NCBI GenBank assembly: GCA_964523885.1
Contig: CAZFYX010000069.1
Coordinates: forward strand, 124,001 to 188,000
Direction: 5' to 3'
DNA from: SHXO01 sp964523885
Lineage (GTDB): Bacteria > Pseudomonadota > Gammaproteobacteria > Burkholderiales > SHXO01
Length of the DNA stretch: 64,000 nt
Every line of letters starts with the position of its first letter. Positions within the stretch are counted from its first letter, which is position 1. The position numbers and the translations under genes are program-made. Below are positions 25,410 through 34,562 of the stretch, piece by piece. A model generated the notes under the pieces. It ran no database searches. It was not told the DNA's origin and saw only the letters and a program-made list of their open reading frames with translations.

Positions 25410-27581
25410 CTACAACGCGCCGTCGCGCATCCGGCGCAGGTAGGTGCTCGCGTCCTGCGGCGCGAGCGCCGGGCTGAACAGGAAGCCCTGCATGCTCTGG
25501 CAGCCCAGCCGCTGCAGGGCATCCCGGTGGACCGGGCGTTCCACGCCTTCGGCCACCAGGTGCAGGCCGAAGCCCTTGGCGATGCCCACGATGGCGTGCA
25601 CGATCGGGCTGTGTACCTGGTTCTCGTCCAGCTCCCGGGTGAACACCTGGTCGATCTTGATCGTGTTCACTGGCAGGCGCTGCAGGTAGCCCAGGGACGA
25701 ATAGCGGGTGCCGAAATCGTCGATCGAGATGCGCACGCCCTGCTTGCGCAGCTGGCGGATCTTGTCCACTGCCGCATCGACGTCCTCGATCAGCACGTTC
25801 TCGGTGAGCTCGAGCTCCAGCGCGCTGCTGGGCAGGCGGTAGCGCGCCAGCGCCTGCACCACGCGCTCGGTGAAGTCGCCGCGCTCGAAGTCGCGCGGCG
25901 AGACGTTGACCGCCACGCGCAGGTTGTTGAAACCGTCCGTGCGCCACTGCTTGAGCTGGGCGCAGGCGCAGTCCAGGACCCGGTCGCTCAGCGACGAGAT
26001 CAGGCCGGTCTCCTCCGCGATGTAGATGAACCGGGCCGGGTCGAGCACGCCCAGGGTGGGGTGCGACCAGCGCGCCAGCGCCTCGACGCATTCGACCACG
26101 CCGCGGCTGACCTCGTGGATCGGCTGGTAGTAGACCTGCAGCTCCATCTTCTGCAGCGCCTTGCGCAGCTCGCCCTCGAGGTTGATCTTCTCGCTGTAGA
26201 GGTTGCTCATCTCCTTGGCGAAGAAGCCGATGGCATCCTTGCCGCGGCGCTTGACCTGGTACATCGCCAGATCGGCGTTGCGGATGAGCTCGTCCTCGGT
26301 GGTGCCGTGGTCCGGGAACACCGCAATCCCCACGCTGCAGGTGGCGCTGAGCTCGTCGCCTTCCACCAGGAACGGGCGGCGCAGCGCTTCGAGGAACTGC
26401 TGCGCCTTGATGGCGGCGTCCTCGGCATTGCGCAGGTCCGGCACCAGCACGGTGAACTCGTCCCCGCCCAGCCGCGACAGGGTGTCGCTGCTGCGCAGCT
26501 GACGGCGCAGGCGCCCGGCCACCTGCTGCAGGAACAGGTCCCCGCGCACGTGGCCATAGGTGTCGTTGATCAGCTTGAAGCGGTCCAGGTCGATGAACAT
26601 CACCGCCAGGCGCGAGCGCCGCCGCCGGCACTGCGCGATGGCCTGGCGCAGGCGGTCGCGGAACAGGCTGCGGTTGGGCAGCCCGGTGAGCACGTCGTAA
26701 TACGCGTGGTAGCTGACGATCTCCTCGGCCCGCTTGCGGTCGGAGATGTCGCGGCCCACGCCGTAGGTGCCGATGAACGCCGGCTTGGTCTCGGGCCCGG
26801 CGTCGCGCCGTCCATACAGACCGGTGGCGCTGAGCACGATGGTGCACGGTCCGGTGTCTCCGCCCTTGCGGCGCACCCGCAGCTCGATGTTGTTGGCCGC
26901 GCGCTGGCCCGTGCGCCGCTCGTTGAACGCGTACTCCGCGCGCTTCACGTCCTCGCGGTGGACGATGGCGGAATAGTGGGTCCCGAGCAGCTCGTCGCGG
27001 CCGAATCCGAGCAGGCGCTGGAAGCGCTCGTTGACGAAGGTGAAGCGCCCGCCCGGGTCGAGGGTGTAGATGAGGTCGGGCGACTGGTCCACCAGGTAGC
27101 GGTGCAGGCGCTCGGAGGCTTCCAGGCGCGAGCGCATGCCGGAGTTCTCGCGCTCGAGGCTCAGCTGCACCAGGGCGTTGTCGACGGTCCGGCGCAGGGC
27201 GGCGGGCTCGAACGGCTTGCGCACGTACTCGTAGGCGCCCAGCCGCAGCGCGGCGATGGCGGAATCGACCTGGTCGTCGGCGCTCACGATGATCACGCGC
27301 GTGTCCAGGCCATCCCGGCGCATGTGCTCGAGGATGTCCAGGCCGGTCATGTCCGGCAGGCGGATGTCGAGCAGGGCGAGGTCGACCGCCTGGGAGCCGA
27401 GGATGGCCAGCGCGTCCGCCCCGTTGCCGGCCTGCAGGATCTCGCGCTCGGGCTGGGCGATGAGGTCGCACACCGCCTCGCGGATGCGCGATTCGTCGTC
27501 CACGAGCAGGATGCGGACGCTCTGCGGCATCGGCGCGGATACCGCCTGGTAGGTCATCGGGCTGATGTCTTGGGTTGCCAT
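25410..27581 (-). CDS. Response regulator with REC-PAS-GGDEF-EAL domains
   Basis: A 723-residue cyclic-di-GMP regulator. The receiver domain (about residues 20-140) has phospho-acceptor Asp72 and VDDE near residue 28. A PAS domain lies around 155-285. The GGDEF domain has GGDEF at 372-376 with an RxxD inhibitory site five residues before it, so synthase activity and product inhibition are plausible. The EAL domain has EAL at 500-502 and the DDFG motif, so hydrolysis is also plausible. It lies 19 bases after an HDOD histidine kinase gene, which is its likely partner. Start codon chosen: ATG at 27581; no clear Shine-Dalgarno. Confidence 0.92.
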   Translation of the reverse strand: MATQDISPMTYQAVSAPMPQSVRILLVDDESRIREAVCDLIAQPEREILQAGNGADALAILGSQAVDLALLDIRLPDMTGLDILEHMRRDGLDTRVIIVSADDQVDSAIAALRLGAYEYVRKPFEPAALRRTVDNALVQLSLERENSGMRSRLEASERLHRYLVDQSPDLIYTLDPGGRFTFVNERFQRLLGFGRDELLGTHYSAIVHREDVKRAEYAFNERRTGQRAANNIELRVRRKGGDTGPCTIVLSATGLYGRRDAGPETKPAFIGTYGVGRDISDRKRAEEIVSYHAYYDVLTGLPNRSLFRDRLRQAIAQCRRRRSRLAVMFIDLDRFKLINDTYGHVRGDLFLQQVAGRLRRQLRSSDTLSRLGGDEFTVLVPDLRNAEDAAIKAQQFLEALRRPFLVEGDELSATCSVGIAVFPDHGTTEDELIRNADLAMYQVKRRGKDAIGFFAKEMSNLYSEKINLEGELRKALQKMELQVYYQPIHEVSRGVVECVEALARWSHPTLGVLDPARFIYIAEETGLISSLSDRVLDCACAQLKQWRTDGFNNLRVAVNVSPRDFERGDFTERVVQALARYRLPSSALELELTENVLIEDVDAAVDKIRQLRKQGVRISIDDFGTRYSSLGYLQRLPVNTIKIDQVFTRELDENQVHSPIVHAIVGIAKGFGLHLVAEGVERPVHRDALQRLGCQSMQGFLFSPALAPQDASTYLRRMRDGAL

Positions 27582-27600
27582 GTATCGGTGGCTGGCGGGG

Positions 27601-29775
27601 TCAGTTGCCGGCGGCCACGCCGCGGATGGTACGCGGCAGCAGCACGGTGAAGGTGGTGCCGCGCTCGGGCTCGCTGCGGCACAGCAGGTGGCCGCCAAGC
27701 TGCTTGACCAGCGTGTAGGCGTTGCTCAGGCCGTAGCCGCGCTCGCTGCCGCCGCCCTTGGTGACGGTCAGGCGATGCGAGAAGACGTTCTCCAGCACAT
27801 CGGGGGTCATGCCGCCGCCGGTGTCGGTCACGGTGATCTCCACCATCAGCTGACCTTCGTAGTTGACCCGATCGATCGTGCGCACCCGCACCTGTCCGCC
27901 GGTGGACATGGCTTCGGAGGCATTCTTCCAGAAGTTGAGCAGAACCTGTTTCAGCGCATTGGCATCGGTGACCACCGCCGGCAGGCGCGCGTCGAGCTCG
28001 AGCTCGACGGTGATGGCACGAGTCACGAACAGCGGCTCGCGGTAGAGCACCATCAGCTCGCGGATCAGCGCGTTGAGGTCGACCGGCCCCTGGGCGCGGT
28101 CGGCGGTGAGGTCGGCCGTGCCGATGCGGCCGACGATCTCCGCGACCCGGTCGATCTCCTCGCGCAGCACGCGGATGTCCTTGTCGATGGGCTGGCCGCC
28201 GCGCACGCGTTCGCCGAGCAGTTCGAGGTGGGTCTTCATCACGGTGAGCGGGTTGCGGGCCTCGTGCACCAGCCGCCGGGCCGAGGTGCGCAGCCGCTCG
28301 CGCAGGTCCGCCTCCTTCATCCGCTGCTGCTCGGCGCTCGCGCGGCGGCCGGTCAGGGCCTGGGTGGCCATCTCGGAGAGCCGCTGGAGCATGCCCGAGT
28401 CCATGGCCAGGCGTTGGGCCTGTTCGCGGGCGACGCCGAACACCAGCACGCCGAGCACCGCGCCGCCGGCCGCGAGCGGGATCAAGGTGAGCGTCTGGGC
28501 ACCGAGCAGGCGGGCGATCTCGACATCCACCCCGCGCAGCCGCTCGCCCGACTCCGCGCCCTGCGCGCGCAGGGTCTGGCGCTCCACCGCCGCGCGCGCG
28601 ACCAGGCTCGGGCTGCCCACGAGCGGAATCTCCAGCTCGGTGGGGGTGAGGCGCTCGGCGGTGACCAGCCATCCGGTCAGCACGCGCGCGGCCGGATCGT
28701 GCAGGAATGCGGCGAAGCTGTGCAGGCCGAACAGTGCGGAGGTGATGCTGCGCAGGCGGTTCAGCACGCCGCCCGTGTCCTCGCCCCCGAGCAGCAGCGA
28801 GGGCACCTGCTGGAGCGATGCGGTCTGCATCACCACTTCGAGCAGGGCGTGGTCGGCTGCCGCGTCCCACGCGGCATCGCCCTCGCTCCCGGTACTGGTG
28901 GTGACGGGGGGAGAGGGCAGGCGCCACAGCCGGCTCGCCGGCATGACGGGCGCGTTGAGCAGGCGCAGCGCTTCCTGGAAGCGGCTGGTGCCCTGCTCCA
29001 TCGCACTGACCAGCGCATCGGGGGGCATGCCCACGAGGCGGGCGAAGCCCGCGGCATCCGGTGCGCTCACCGAGCGGTCGGTCCACGCCTCCGCCACCCA
29101 GAGCGCGCGCACCAGCTTGTGGGTGCCGGCGAGCTCGTTGTAGGGCGCGTGCGAGAGCAGGAGTGCGTCGCTGACCTGCCCCGGCAAACCCAGGCGCGTG
29201 GCGATCGCGGCGGATACCTCTGCGTGGCTGGTGTGGAGCTGGTCGACTTCGCGCTCCAGGAGCTCGGACTCGAAGGTGGCAGGATTGATCACGCCGCCGT
29301 AAGTGTGCGGCATGTCCACCGCCAGCGCCAGTATGCCGATATCGTGCAGCAGCCCGGCGAGGTAGGCCTCCTCCGGCTGCGGATAGGCGATCGCCTCGGC
29401 CACCGCCTGGGTGAGATGGGCGCAGTGGAGCGAGTGGGCCCAGAAGGCGAGGGCGTCGGGCACCACCGGGGACGGCGTGACCTTGCGCAGGCGGTCGGTG
29501 GCCGAGCGCATGAGCACGGCCTGGATCGCGTTGCTCCCCAGCATCTCCACGTGCCGGGCGACCGATGCAGTGCCGGAGGGGGCGGTCGAACTGCCGGAAA
29601 GGCCGGTCGCAAGAAAGCGGGCGACCAGCGCCGGATCCTGTGAAATGGTGTCAGCGAGCAGCTGGGTGCTGCGTGCCTCTCCGGCACGCTCCAGTGCGCT
29701 GCGCAGGACCTGCGGCATGCACGGCAGCCGCAAGACATCGATGCCGCCCAGGTTGGGCGTGACTTGGCCGCTCAT
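27601..29775 (-). CDS. HDOD domain-containing sensor histidine kinase
   Basis: A 724-residue fusion protein. The HDOD domain covers roughly residues 10-210, including LLHDIGILAL. A GAF-like region follows, and then a histidine kinase with the phospho-acceptor H504 in LVHEARNPL, the N box NFWKNASEAM, DTGGGM and GYGLSNAYTL. No transmembrane segment was seen, so it is cytosolic. The signal is unknown; HDOD domains occur in proteins tied to c-di-GMP, motility and stress control. The next gene encodes the matching response regulator. Confidence 0.88.
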   Translation of the reverse strand: MSGQVTPNLGGIDVLRLPCMPQVLRSALERAGEARSTQLLADTISQDPALVARFLATGLSGSSTAPSGTASVARHVEMLGSNAIQAVLMRSATDRLRKVTPSPVVPDALAFWAHSLHCAHLTQAVAEAIAYPQPEEAYLAGLLHDIGILALAVDMPHTYGGVINPATFESELLEREVDQLHTSHAEVSAAIATRLGLPGQVSDALLLSHAPYNELAGTHKLVRALWVAEAWTDRSVSAPDAAGFARLVGMPPDALVSAMEQGTSRFQEALRLLNAPVMPASRLWRLPSPPVTTSTGSEGDAAWDAAADHALLEVVMQTASLQQVPSLLLGGEDTGGVLNRLRSITSALFGLHSFAAFLHDPAARVLTGWLVTAERLTPTELEIPLVGSPSLVARAAVERQTLRAQGAESGERLRGVDVEIARLLGAQTLTLIPLAAGGAVLGVLVFGVAREQAQRLAMDSGMLQRLSEMATQALTGRRASAEQQRMKEADLRERLRTSARRLVHEARNPLTVMKTHLELLGERVRGGQPIDKDIRVLREEIDRVAEIVGRIGTADLTADRAQGPVDLNALIRELMVLYREPLFVTRAITVELELDARLPAVVTDANALKQVLLNFWKNASEAMSTGGQVRVRTIDRVNYEGQLMVEITVTDTGGGMTPDVLENVFSHRLTVTKGGGSERGYGLSNAYTLVKQLGGHLLCRSEPERGTTFTVLLPRTIRGVAAGN

Positions 29776-29942
29776 GCCTTGGTTTTAGTGGGAGTTCTAG
29801 GCTTTTGCCCGCGCGCCAACGGGCCGGTCTCCATCTGGCGTCACTGATGGTGCCACCTGCCATCAGGCGCGTCCATCCCTGCAAAGAGGTTGTCAAAACG
29901 ATAGATTTACGCGTCTCTCGTTGGCGACGTTTCACGATGCTT

Positions 29943-30863
29943 TCACCAAGATCGTCGCAGGGATACCAACAGCACGCCAGCCAGCACCAGCCCGGCTCCC
30001 GCCGCCTGCAGGAGGGTGATGCGCTCGCCGAGCAGCAGCCACCCCAGCAGCATGGTGATCACGGGCCCCACCGTGCCGATCGTCGCCGCCTGGTTCGCGC
30101 CCACCAGGCGCAATCCCTCCGTCATGAGGAAGGCCGGGATGACGGTGGACAGCAGGGCCATGCCCAGCGCCAGGACGTAGACCTGGTGCGGCAGCCGCAT
30201 CTCCTCCAGCGAATGGGTCGCCAGGAACTGGACGAACACGACCGCTGCGGCGAAGCTCATGGCATAGGCCGTGAAGCGCATGGTGCCGATGCGCCCCACC
30301 ACCTGCGCGCTGTAGATCAGGTAGAAGGAGTAGACCACCCCGCTCGCGAACACCAGCGCGCCCCCGAGCAGCAGCGCATCGTGGTCCTGGCCGATCCGCA
30401 GGCTCTCGCCGAACACCAGGGCGATGCCGCCGTAGCTCACCAGCAGCGCAAACGCCTGCCGGCGATCGATCCTGCGCTTGAGCAGCACGCGCGAGAGCAG
30501 CACCACCACCGTGGGATAGAGGAACAGGATCAGCCGCTCGAGGCTGGCCGGAATGTAGGCCAGGCCGAGGAAGTCCAGGTAGGCGGCGACGTAGTAGCCG
30601 ATGAAGCCCAGCGCGGCGATGGCTTTCCAGTCTGCCGCCTCGAGCCGCCGGTAGCTGGCGCGGCGGCTCGACCACACTGCCACTGCCGCGAAGAACGGCA
30701 GCGCGAAGGCCATGCGCAGCGCGATCAGCGCTGCCGGCGTGACCCCGTAGTCGTAGGCGAGCTTGATCAGGATCGACTTGGCGGAGAACCCGCACGCGGC
30801 GAGGAACACCAGCCCGGCGCCGGTGAGCGGGGCGCGTTGCTCAGGCATCGGCCATGCCGCCAT
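29943..30863 (-). CDS. EamA/DMT superfamily permease
   Basis: A 306-residue transporter with ten hydrophobic helices in two EamA repeats (first repeat ending near YGGIALVFGE, second near AGLVLAGVLLVSL). Family members export amino acids and metabolites, but nothing here shows the substrate. Two in-frame ATGs (30863 and 30848) are possible starts. The 167-base gap on its left carries the leader of the HDOD kinase gene; no clear promoter was identified. Confidence 0.85.
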   Translation of the reverse strand: MAAWPMPEQRAPLTGAGLVFLAACGFSAKSILIKLAYDYGVTPAALIALRMAFALPFFAAVAVWSSRRASYRRLEAADWKAIAALGFIGYYVAAYLDFLGLAYIPASLERLILFLYPTVVVLLSRVLLKRRIDRRQAFALLVSYGGIALVFGESLRIGQDHDALLLGGALVFASGVVYSFYLIYSAQVVGRIGTMRFTAYAMSFAAAVVFVQFLATHSLEEMRLPHQVYVLALGMALLSTVIPAFLMTEGLRLVGANQAATIGTVGPVITMLLGWLLLGERITLLQAAGAGLVLAGVLLVSLRRSW

Positions 30864-30929
30864 GGGCAGGCGCAGGGCCTGCGCTCCGGCGTGGAGCCCG
30901 AGGCGAGATGCCTGGAACGCAACCCCCGT

Positions 30930-32438
30930 TCAACGCCGGCGGCTGCTCCCCAGCAGCCCGCCCAGCACCCCGCGGATGATCTCCCGGCCCACCGATGAGC
31001 CCACCGAGCGTGCGGCGCTCTTCGCCGCCGCCTCCAGCATGCCTTCGCGGCGTCCGCCGCGCGGCCCGGTCGTGCCCATCAGGATCCCGCCGAGGACGTC
31101 CATCACGCTGCCGCCCGCCGGCGCGCTCCCGCCGGCGGGTGCCGTGGTGGCGGGGTCGGCGCTCTTCACCGCTGCCTTGAGCTTCTCGTAGGCCGACTCG
31201 CGGTCCTCGGCCTGCTCGTAGTGGCCGAACACCGGGGAGCCCTTGATCACGGTCTTGCGCTCCTCCGGAGTCGCGGGGCCGATTCGCGTCCCCGGGGTGA
31301 GGATCCATGCGCGTTCCACCACCGAGGGCCGGCCCTTCTCGTCGAGGAAGGACACCAGCGCTTCCCCCACCGCCAGCTCGGTGATCGCCTGCTCGGTATC
31401 CAGCCCGGGGTTGGCGCGCAGCGTGGTGGCCGCGGTCTTCACCGCCTTCTGGTCGCGCGGGGTGAACGCGCGCAGCGCGTGCTGCACGCGATTGCCGAGC
31501 TGCCCGAGCACGGTGTCGGGCACGTCGAGCGGGTTCTGGGTGACGAAGTAGACGCCCACGCCCTTCGAGCGGATCAGCCGCACCACCTGCTCGATCTTCT
31601 CCAGCAGCGCCCTGGGCGCATCGTTGAACAGCAGGTGTGCCTCGTCGAAGAAGAACACCAGCTTCGGCTGCTCCGGGTCGCCGATCTCGGGCAGCGCCTC
31701 GAACAGCTCGGAGAGCAGCCACAGCAGCAGCGTCGCGTAGATCTTCGGCTGCTGCATCAGCTTGTCGGCAGCCAGGATGTTGATGACGCCCCGGCCGGCG
31801 CTGTCGGTCTGGAGCAGGTCGTCCATGTTCAGCGCGGGCTCGCCGAAGAAGCGATCGCCCCCCTGCTCGTCGATCTGCAGCAGGCCGCGCTGGATGGCGC
31901 CGATGCTCGCCGTGGAGATGTTGCCGTAGTCGGTGGTGAAGCGCTTCGCGTTGTCGCCGACGAACTGGCACATCGCGCGCAGGTCCTTCAGGTCGAGCAG
32001 CAGCAGGCCGTTGTCGTCGGCGATCTTGAACACCAGCGTGAGCACGCCCGCCTGGGTGTCGTTGAGGTTGAGCATGCGCGCGAGCAGCAGCGGGCCCATC
32101 TCCGACACCGTCGCGCGCACCGGGTGGCCCTGCTCGCCCATGACGTCCCAGAACGTGACCGGGCAGGCGCCGAACTGCGGCTCGGGCAGGGCGTGAGCGG
32201 CCAGGCGCTCCTTCAGCTTGGGCGACATGGCGCCGGCCTGGCTCAGGCCCGAGAGATCGCCCTTCACGTCGGCCATGAACACGGGCACGCCGATGCGGCT
32301 GAACGACTCGGCCAGCTTCTGCAGCGTGACGGTCTTGCCGGTCCCCGTCGCGCCGGTGATCAGCCCGTGGCGGTTGGCGAGCGCCGGCAGGATGCTGATG
32401 GTGTCGCGCGCCTTGGCGATCGGAAGGGGTTCGGACAT
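30930..32438 (-). CDS. HerA-like ATPase of the DUF853/YjgR family
   Basis: A 502-residue P-loop protein. Walker A is GATGTGKTVT (from about residue 28), preceded by NRHGLI; Walker B is LVFFFDEAHLLF; and the VYFVTQNPLDVPD segment is typical of YjgR. The C-terminal tail is Gly/Arg-rich (LLGSSRRR). The cellular role is not established; the fold is related to HerA/FtsK translocases. The gene is divergent from yebC. Confidence 0.88.
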   Translation of the reverse strand: MSEPLPIAKARDTISILPALANRHGLITGATGTGKTVTLQKLAESFSRIGVPVFMADVKGDLSGLSQAGAMSPKLKERLAAHALPEPQFGACPVTFWDVMGEQGHPVRATVSEMGPLLLARMLNLNDTQAGVLTLVFKIADDNGLLLLDLKDLRAMCQFVGDNAKRFTTDYGNISTASIGAIQRGLLQIDEQGGDRFFGEPALNMDDLLQTDSAGRGVINILAADKLMQQPKIYATLLLWLLSELFEALPEIGDPEQPKLVFFFDEAHLLFNDAPRALLEKIEQVVRLIRSKGVGVYFVTQNPLDVPDTVLGQLGNRVQHALRAFTPRDQKAVKTAATTLRANPGLDTEQAITELAVGEALVSFLDEKGRPSVVERAWILTPGTRIGPATPEERKTVIKGSPVFGHYEQAEDRESAYEKLKAAVKSADPATTAPAGGSAPAGGSVMDVLGGILMGTTGPRGGRREGMLEAAAKSAARSVGSSVGREIIRGVLGGLLGSSRRR

Positions 32439-32476
32439 GGGCTGCTCCGGCGGGGGGCTATGTTAGACTTCCGCGA

Positions 32477-32482
32477 TTATAT
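32477..32482 (-). promoter_or_regulatory. -10 element for the HerA-like gene
   Basis: A perfect TATAAT on the minus strand, 39 bases before the HerA-like start, in the 133-base gap to yebC. No good -35 is present at 16-18 bases. Confidence 0.45.
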
Positions 32483-32571
32483 CCACGGGGCGTCGCGCAT
32501 CGACGTTGCGCGCGCCGAACCATTCTCCATCTTCGTGTGCGCGGGAGCGCCGGCAGGACAACCGGGGTCGT

Positions 32572-33297
32572 ATGGCAGGTCACAGCAAGTGGGCCAACAT
32601 CAAGCACAGGAAAGCCGCGGCGGACGCCAAGCGCGGCAAGGTGTTCACCCGGCTGATCAAGGAGATCACGGTCTCGGCCAAGCTCGGCGGCGGTGACCCG
32701 AACATGAACCCGCGCCTGCGCCTGGCGATCGACAAGGCCTACGAGTCGAACATGCCGAAGGACAACGTGGAGCGCGCGATCAAGCGCGGCAGCGGCGAGC
32801 TCGAGGGCGTGGACTACGAGGAGGTGCGCTACGAGGGCTACGGCATCGGCGGTGCCGCGGTGATGTTCGACTGCCTGACCGACAACCGCACCCGCACCGT
32901 CGCCGACGTGCGCCATGCCTTCGCCAAGTACGGTGGCAACCTCGGCACCGACGGCTCGGTGGCCTTCCTGTTCAAGCACTGCGGCCAGCTGGTGCTGGCC
33001 CCGGGCACCAGCGAGGACAAGGTGATGGAGGCGGCGATCGAGGCCGGCGCCGAGGACGTGGTGGTCAACGACGACGGGAGCATCGAAGTCGTGACCGCGC
33101 CCAACGACTTCCACGCCGTCAAGCAGGCGCTGGAGCGGGCCGGACTCAAGCCCGAGCTGGCCGAGGTCACGATGAAGCCGACCACCGAGAACGCCATGGC
33201 GGGCGAGGACGCGGTGCGCATGCAGAAGCTGCTCGACGCGCTCGAATCCCTGGATGATGTCCAGGAGGTCTACACCACTGCAGTGATCGAGGAGTAA
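32572..33297 (+). CDS. yebC: YebC/PmpR/TACO1-family regulatory protein
   Basis: A 241-residue protein with the invariant start MAGHSKWANIKHRK and the DNNRTRTVADVRHAF-like segment (DNRTRTVADVRHAF). Homologues act as transcriptional regulators or help translate proline-rich stretches. It is 10 bases upstream of ruvC, the usual position. The in-frame extension upstream of 32572 lacks the family start and is not used. Confidence 0.95.
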   Translation: MAGHSKWANIKHRKAAADAKRGKVFTRLIKEITVSAKLGGGDPNMNPRLRLAIDKAYESNMPKDNVERAIKRGSGELEGVDYEEVRYEGYGIGGAAVMFDCLTDNRTRTVADVRHAFAKYGGNLGTDGSVAFLFKHCGQLVLAPGTSEDKVMEAAIEAGAEDVVVNDDGSIEVVTAPNDFHAVKQALERAGLKPELAEVTMKPTTENAMAGEDAVRMQKLLDALESLDDVQEVYTTAVIEE

Positions 33298-33307
33298 CCC
33301 AGCAGGG

Positions 33308-33865
33308 ATGACAGCCGCGGCCGGCGCGAACCCAACCCAGGGCACGGTGCGCATCCTCGGCATCGACCCGGGGCTGCGCGTCACCGGCTTCGGGCTGCTC
33401 GAGCGCAGCGGACAGAAGCTGCGCTACGTGACCAGCGGCGTCGTGCGCACCCCGGTGGGCGAGTTGCCGGAGCGGCTCAAGGCCATCCTCGAATCGCTGT
33501 GCGCGGTCATCGCCGAGCACGCGCCGGACCAGGTGGCGGTCGAGAAGGTCTTCGTCAACGTGAACCCCGAATCGACGTTGCTGCTGGGGCAGGCGCGCGG
33601 CGCGGCGATCTGCGCTGCGGTCTCGAACGGCTTGCCGGTGGCCGAGTACACCGCGCTGCAGGTCAAGCAGTCGGTGGTCGGCAACGGCCACGCCGCCAAG
33701 GAACAGGTGCAGGACATGGTGCGGCGCCTGCTGGCGCTGCCCGGCGAGCCCAGCGCGGATGCCGCCGACGCGCTGGCCTGCGCGATCTGCCACGCGCATG
33801 GCGGGCAGGGACTGGGCAGGCTCGCGACGGCGGGATATCGCATCCGGCATGGAAGGTTGGTATGA
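33308..33865 (+). CDS. ruvC: Crossover junction endodeoxyribonuclease RuvC
   Basis: A 185-residue Holliday junction resolvase. Catalytic residues visible are Asp20 in ILGIDPGL, Glu79 in VAVEKVF and the acidic pair in SADAADALACAICH. The N-terminus has an extra 14 residues before the RILGID strand. Its TGA stop (33863-33865) is the first triplet of the hairpin ladder that separates it from ruvA. Confidence 0.96.
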   Translation: MTAAAGANPTQGTVRILGIDPGLRVTGFGLLERSGQKLRYVTSGVVRTPVGELPERLKAILESLCAVIAEHAPDQVAVEKVFVNVNPESTLLLGQARGAAICAAVSNGLPVAEYTALQVKQSVVGNGHAAKEQVQDMVRRLLALPGEPSADAADALACAICHAHGGQGLGRLATAGYRIRHGRLV

Positions 33866-33980
33866 GGCTAGAGGCTAGAGGCGAGAGGCTAGAGGAAAAC
33901 CGCCGCGATCCCGACTCACAGGGGCCGGCGAACGCCGGCCCTCCTCTCGCCTCTCGCCTCTCGCCTCTCGCCTCAAGCCA
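33863..33980. repeat. Heptamer-ladder palindrome between ruvC and ruvA
   Basis: The left arm (33863-33895) is a run of 7-nt units TGAGGCT, AGAGGCT, AGAGGCG, AGAGGCT, beginning with the ruvC stop codon. The right arm (33941-33975) is the reverse complement (CTCTCGC units ending GCCTCA). Between them lies a perfect inner hairpin GGCCGGCG-AA-CGCCGGCC (33923-33940). The right arm ends 5 bases before the ruvA ATG, and no Shine-Dalgarno can be seen for ruvA. The same unit is used at 60.57-60.70 kb. Confidence 0.9.
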
Positions 33981-34562
33981 ATGATCGGTCGCCTCACCGG
34001 AACCATCCTCGAGAAGCACCCGCCGCAGGTCCTGGTCGACGTCCAGGGCGTGGCCTACGAGGTGGACGTGCCGATGAGCACGTTCTATAACCTGCCCGCA
34101 ACCGGCGGACGGGTCACGCTGCATACCCACCTCATCGTGCGCGAGGACGCCCATCTGCTGTTCGGATTCGGCAGCGATGGCGAGCGCCAGGCATTCCGCC
34201 AGCTGCTCCGGATCAGCGGCATCGGGGCGCGCACGGCGCTGGCGGTGCTGTCCGGCATGACCGTGGATGAGCTGCACCAGGCGGTCGCCGGGCAGGACAG
34301 CGCCCGCCTGATCAGGGTGCCCGGAATCGGGCGCAAGACCGCCGAACGCCTGCTGCTGGAGCTGCGCGACAAGCTGCAGACCAGTCTCGCGGGGGTCACC
34401 GCCGGCACGCCGGCGTCTTCGCGCGACGATGCACTCACCGCGCTGCTCGCCCTCGGCTACGGCGAGAAGGAGGCCGCCGCCGCGCTGGGCAAGGTGGCGC
34501 CGGACCTGGGCACCGCAGATGCCATCCGCCAGGCGCTGCGTCTTCTGTCGAGGGTTGCATGA
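33981..34562 (+). CDS. ruvA: Holliday junction branch migration protein RuvA
   Basis: A 193-residue tetrameric junction-binding protein with start MIGRLTGTILEK, the acidic-pin domain I, the helix-hairpin-helix motifs in ISGIGARTALAVLSG and VPGIGRKTAERLLLELRDKL, and the C-terminal RuvB-binding domain (EAAAALGKVAP). Its stop overlaps the start of the next gene by ATGA. Confidence 0.96.
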   Translation: MIGRLTGTILEKHPPQVLVDVQGVAYEVDVPMSTFYNLPATGGRVTLHTHLIVREDAHLLFGFGSDGERQAFRQLLRISGIGARTALAVLSGMTVDELHQAVAGQDSARLIRVPGIGRKTAERLLLELRDKLQTSLAGVTAGTPASSRDDALTALLALGYGEKEAAAALGKVAPDLGTADAIRQALRLLSRVA

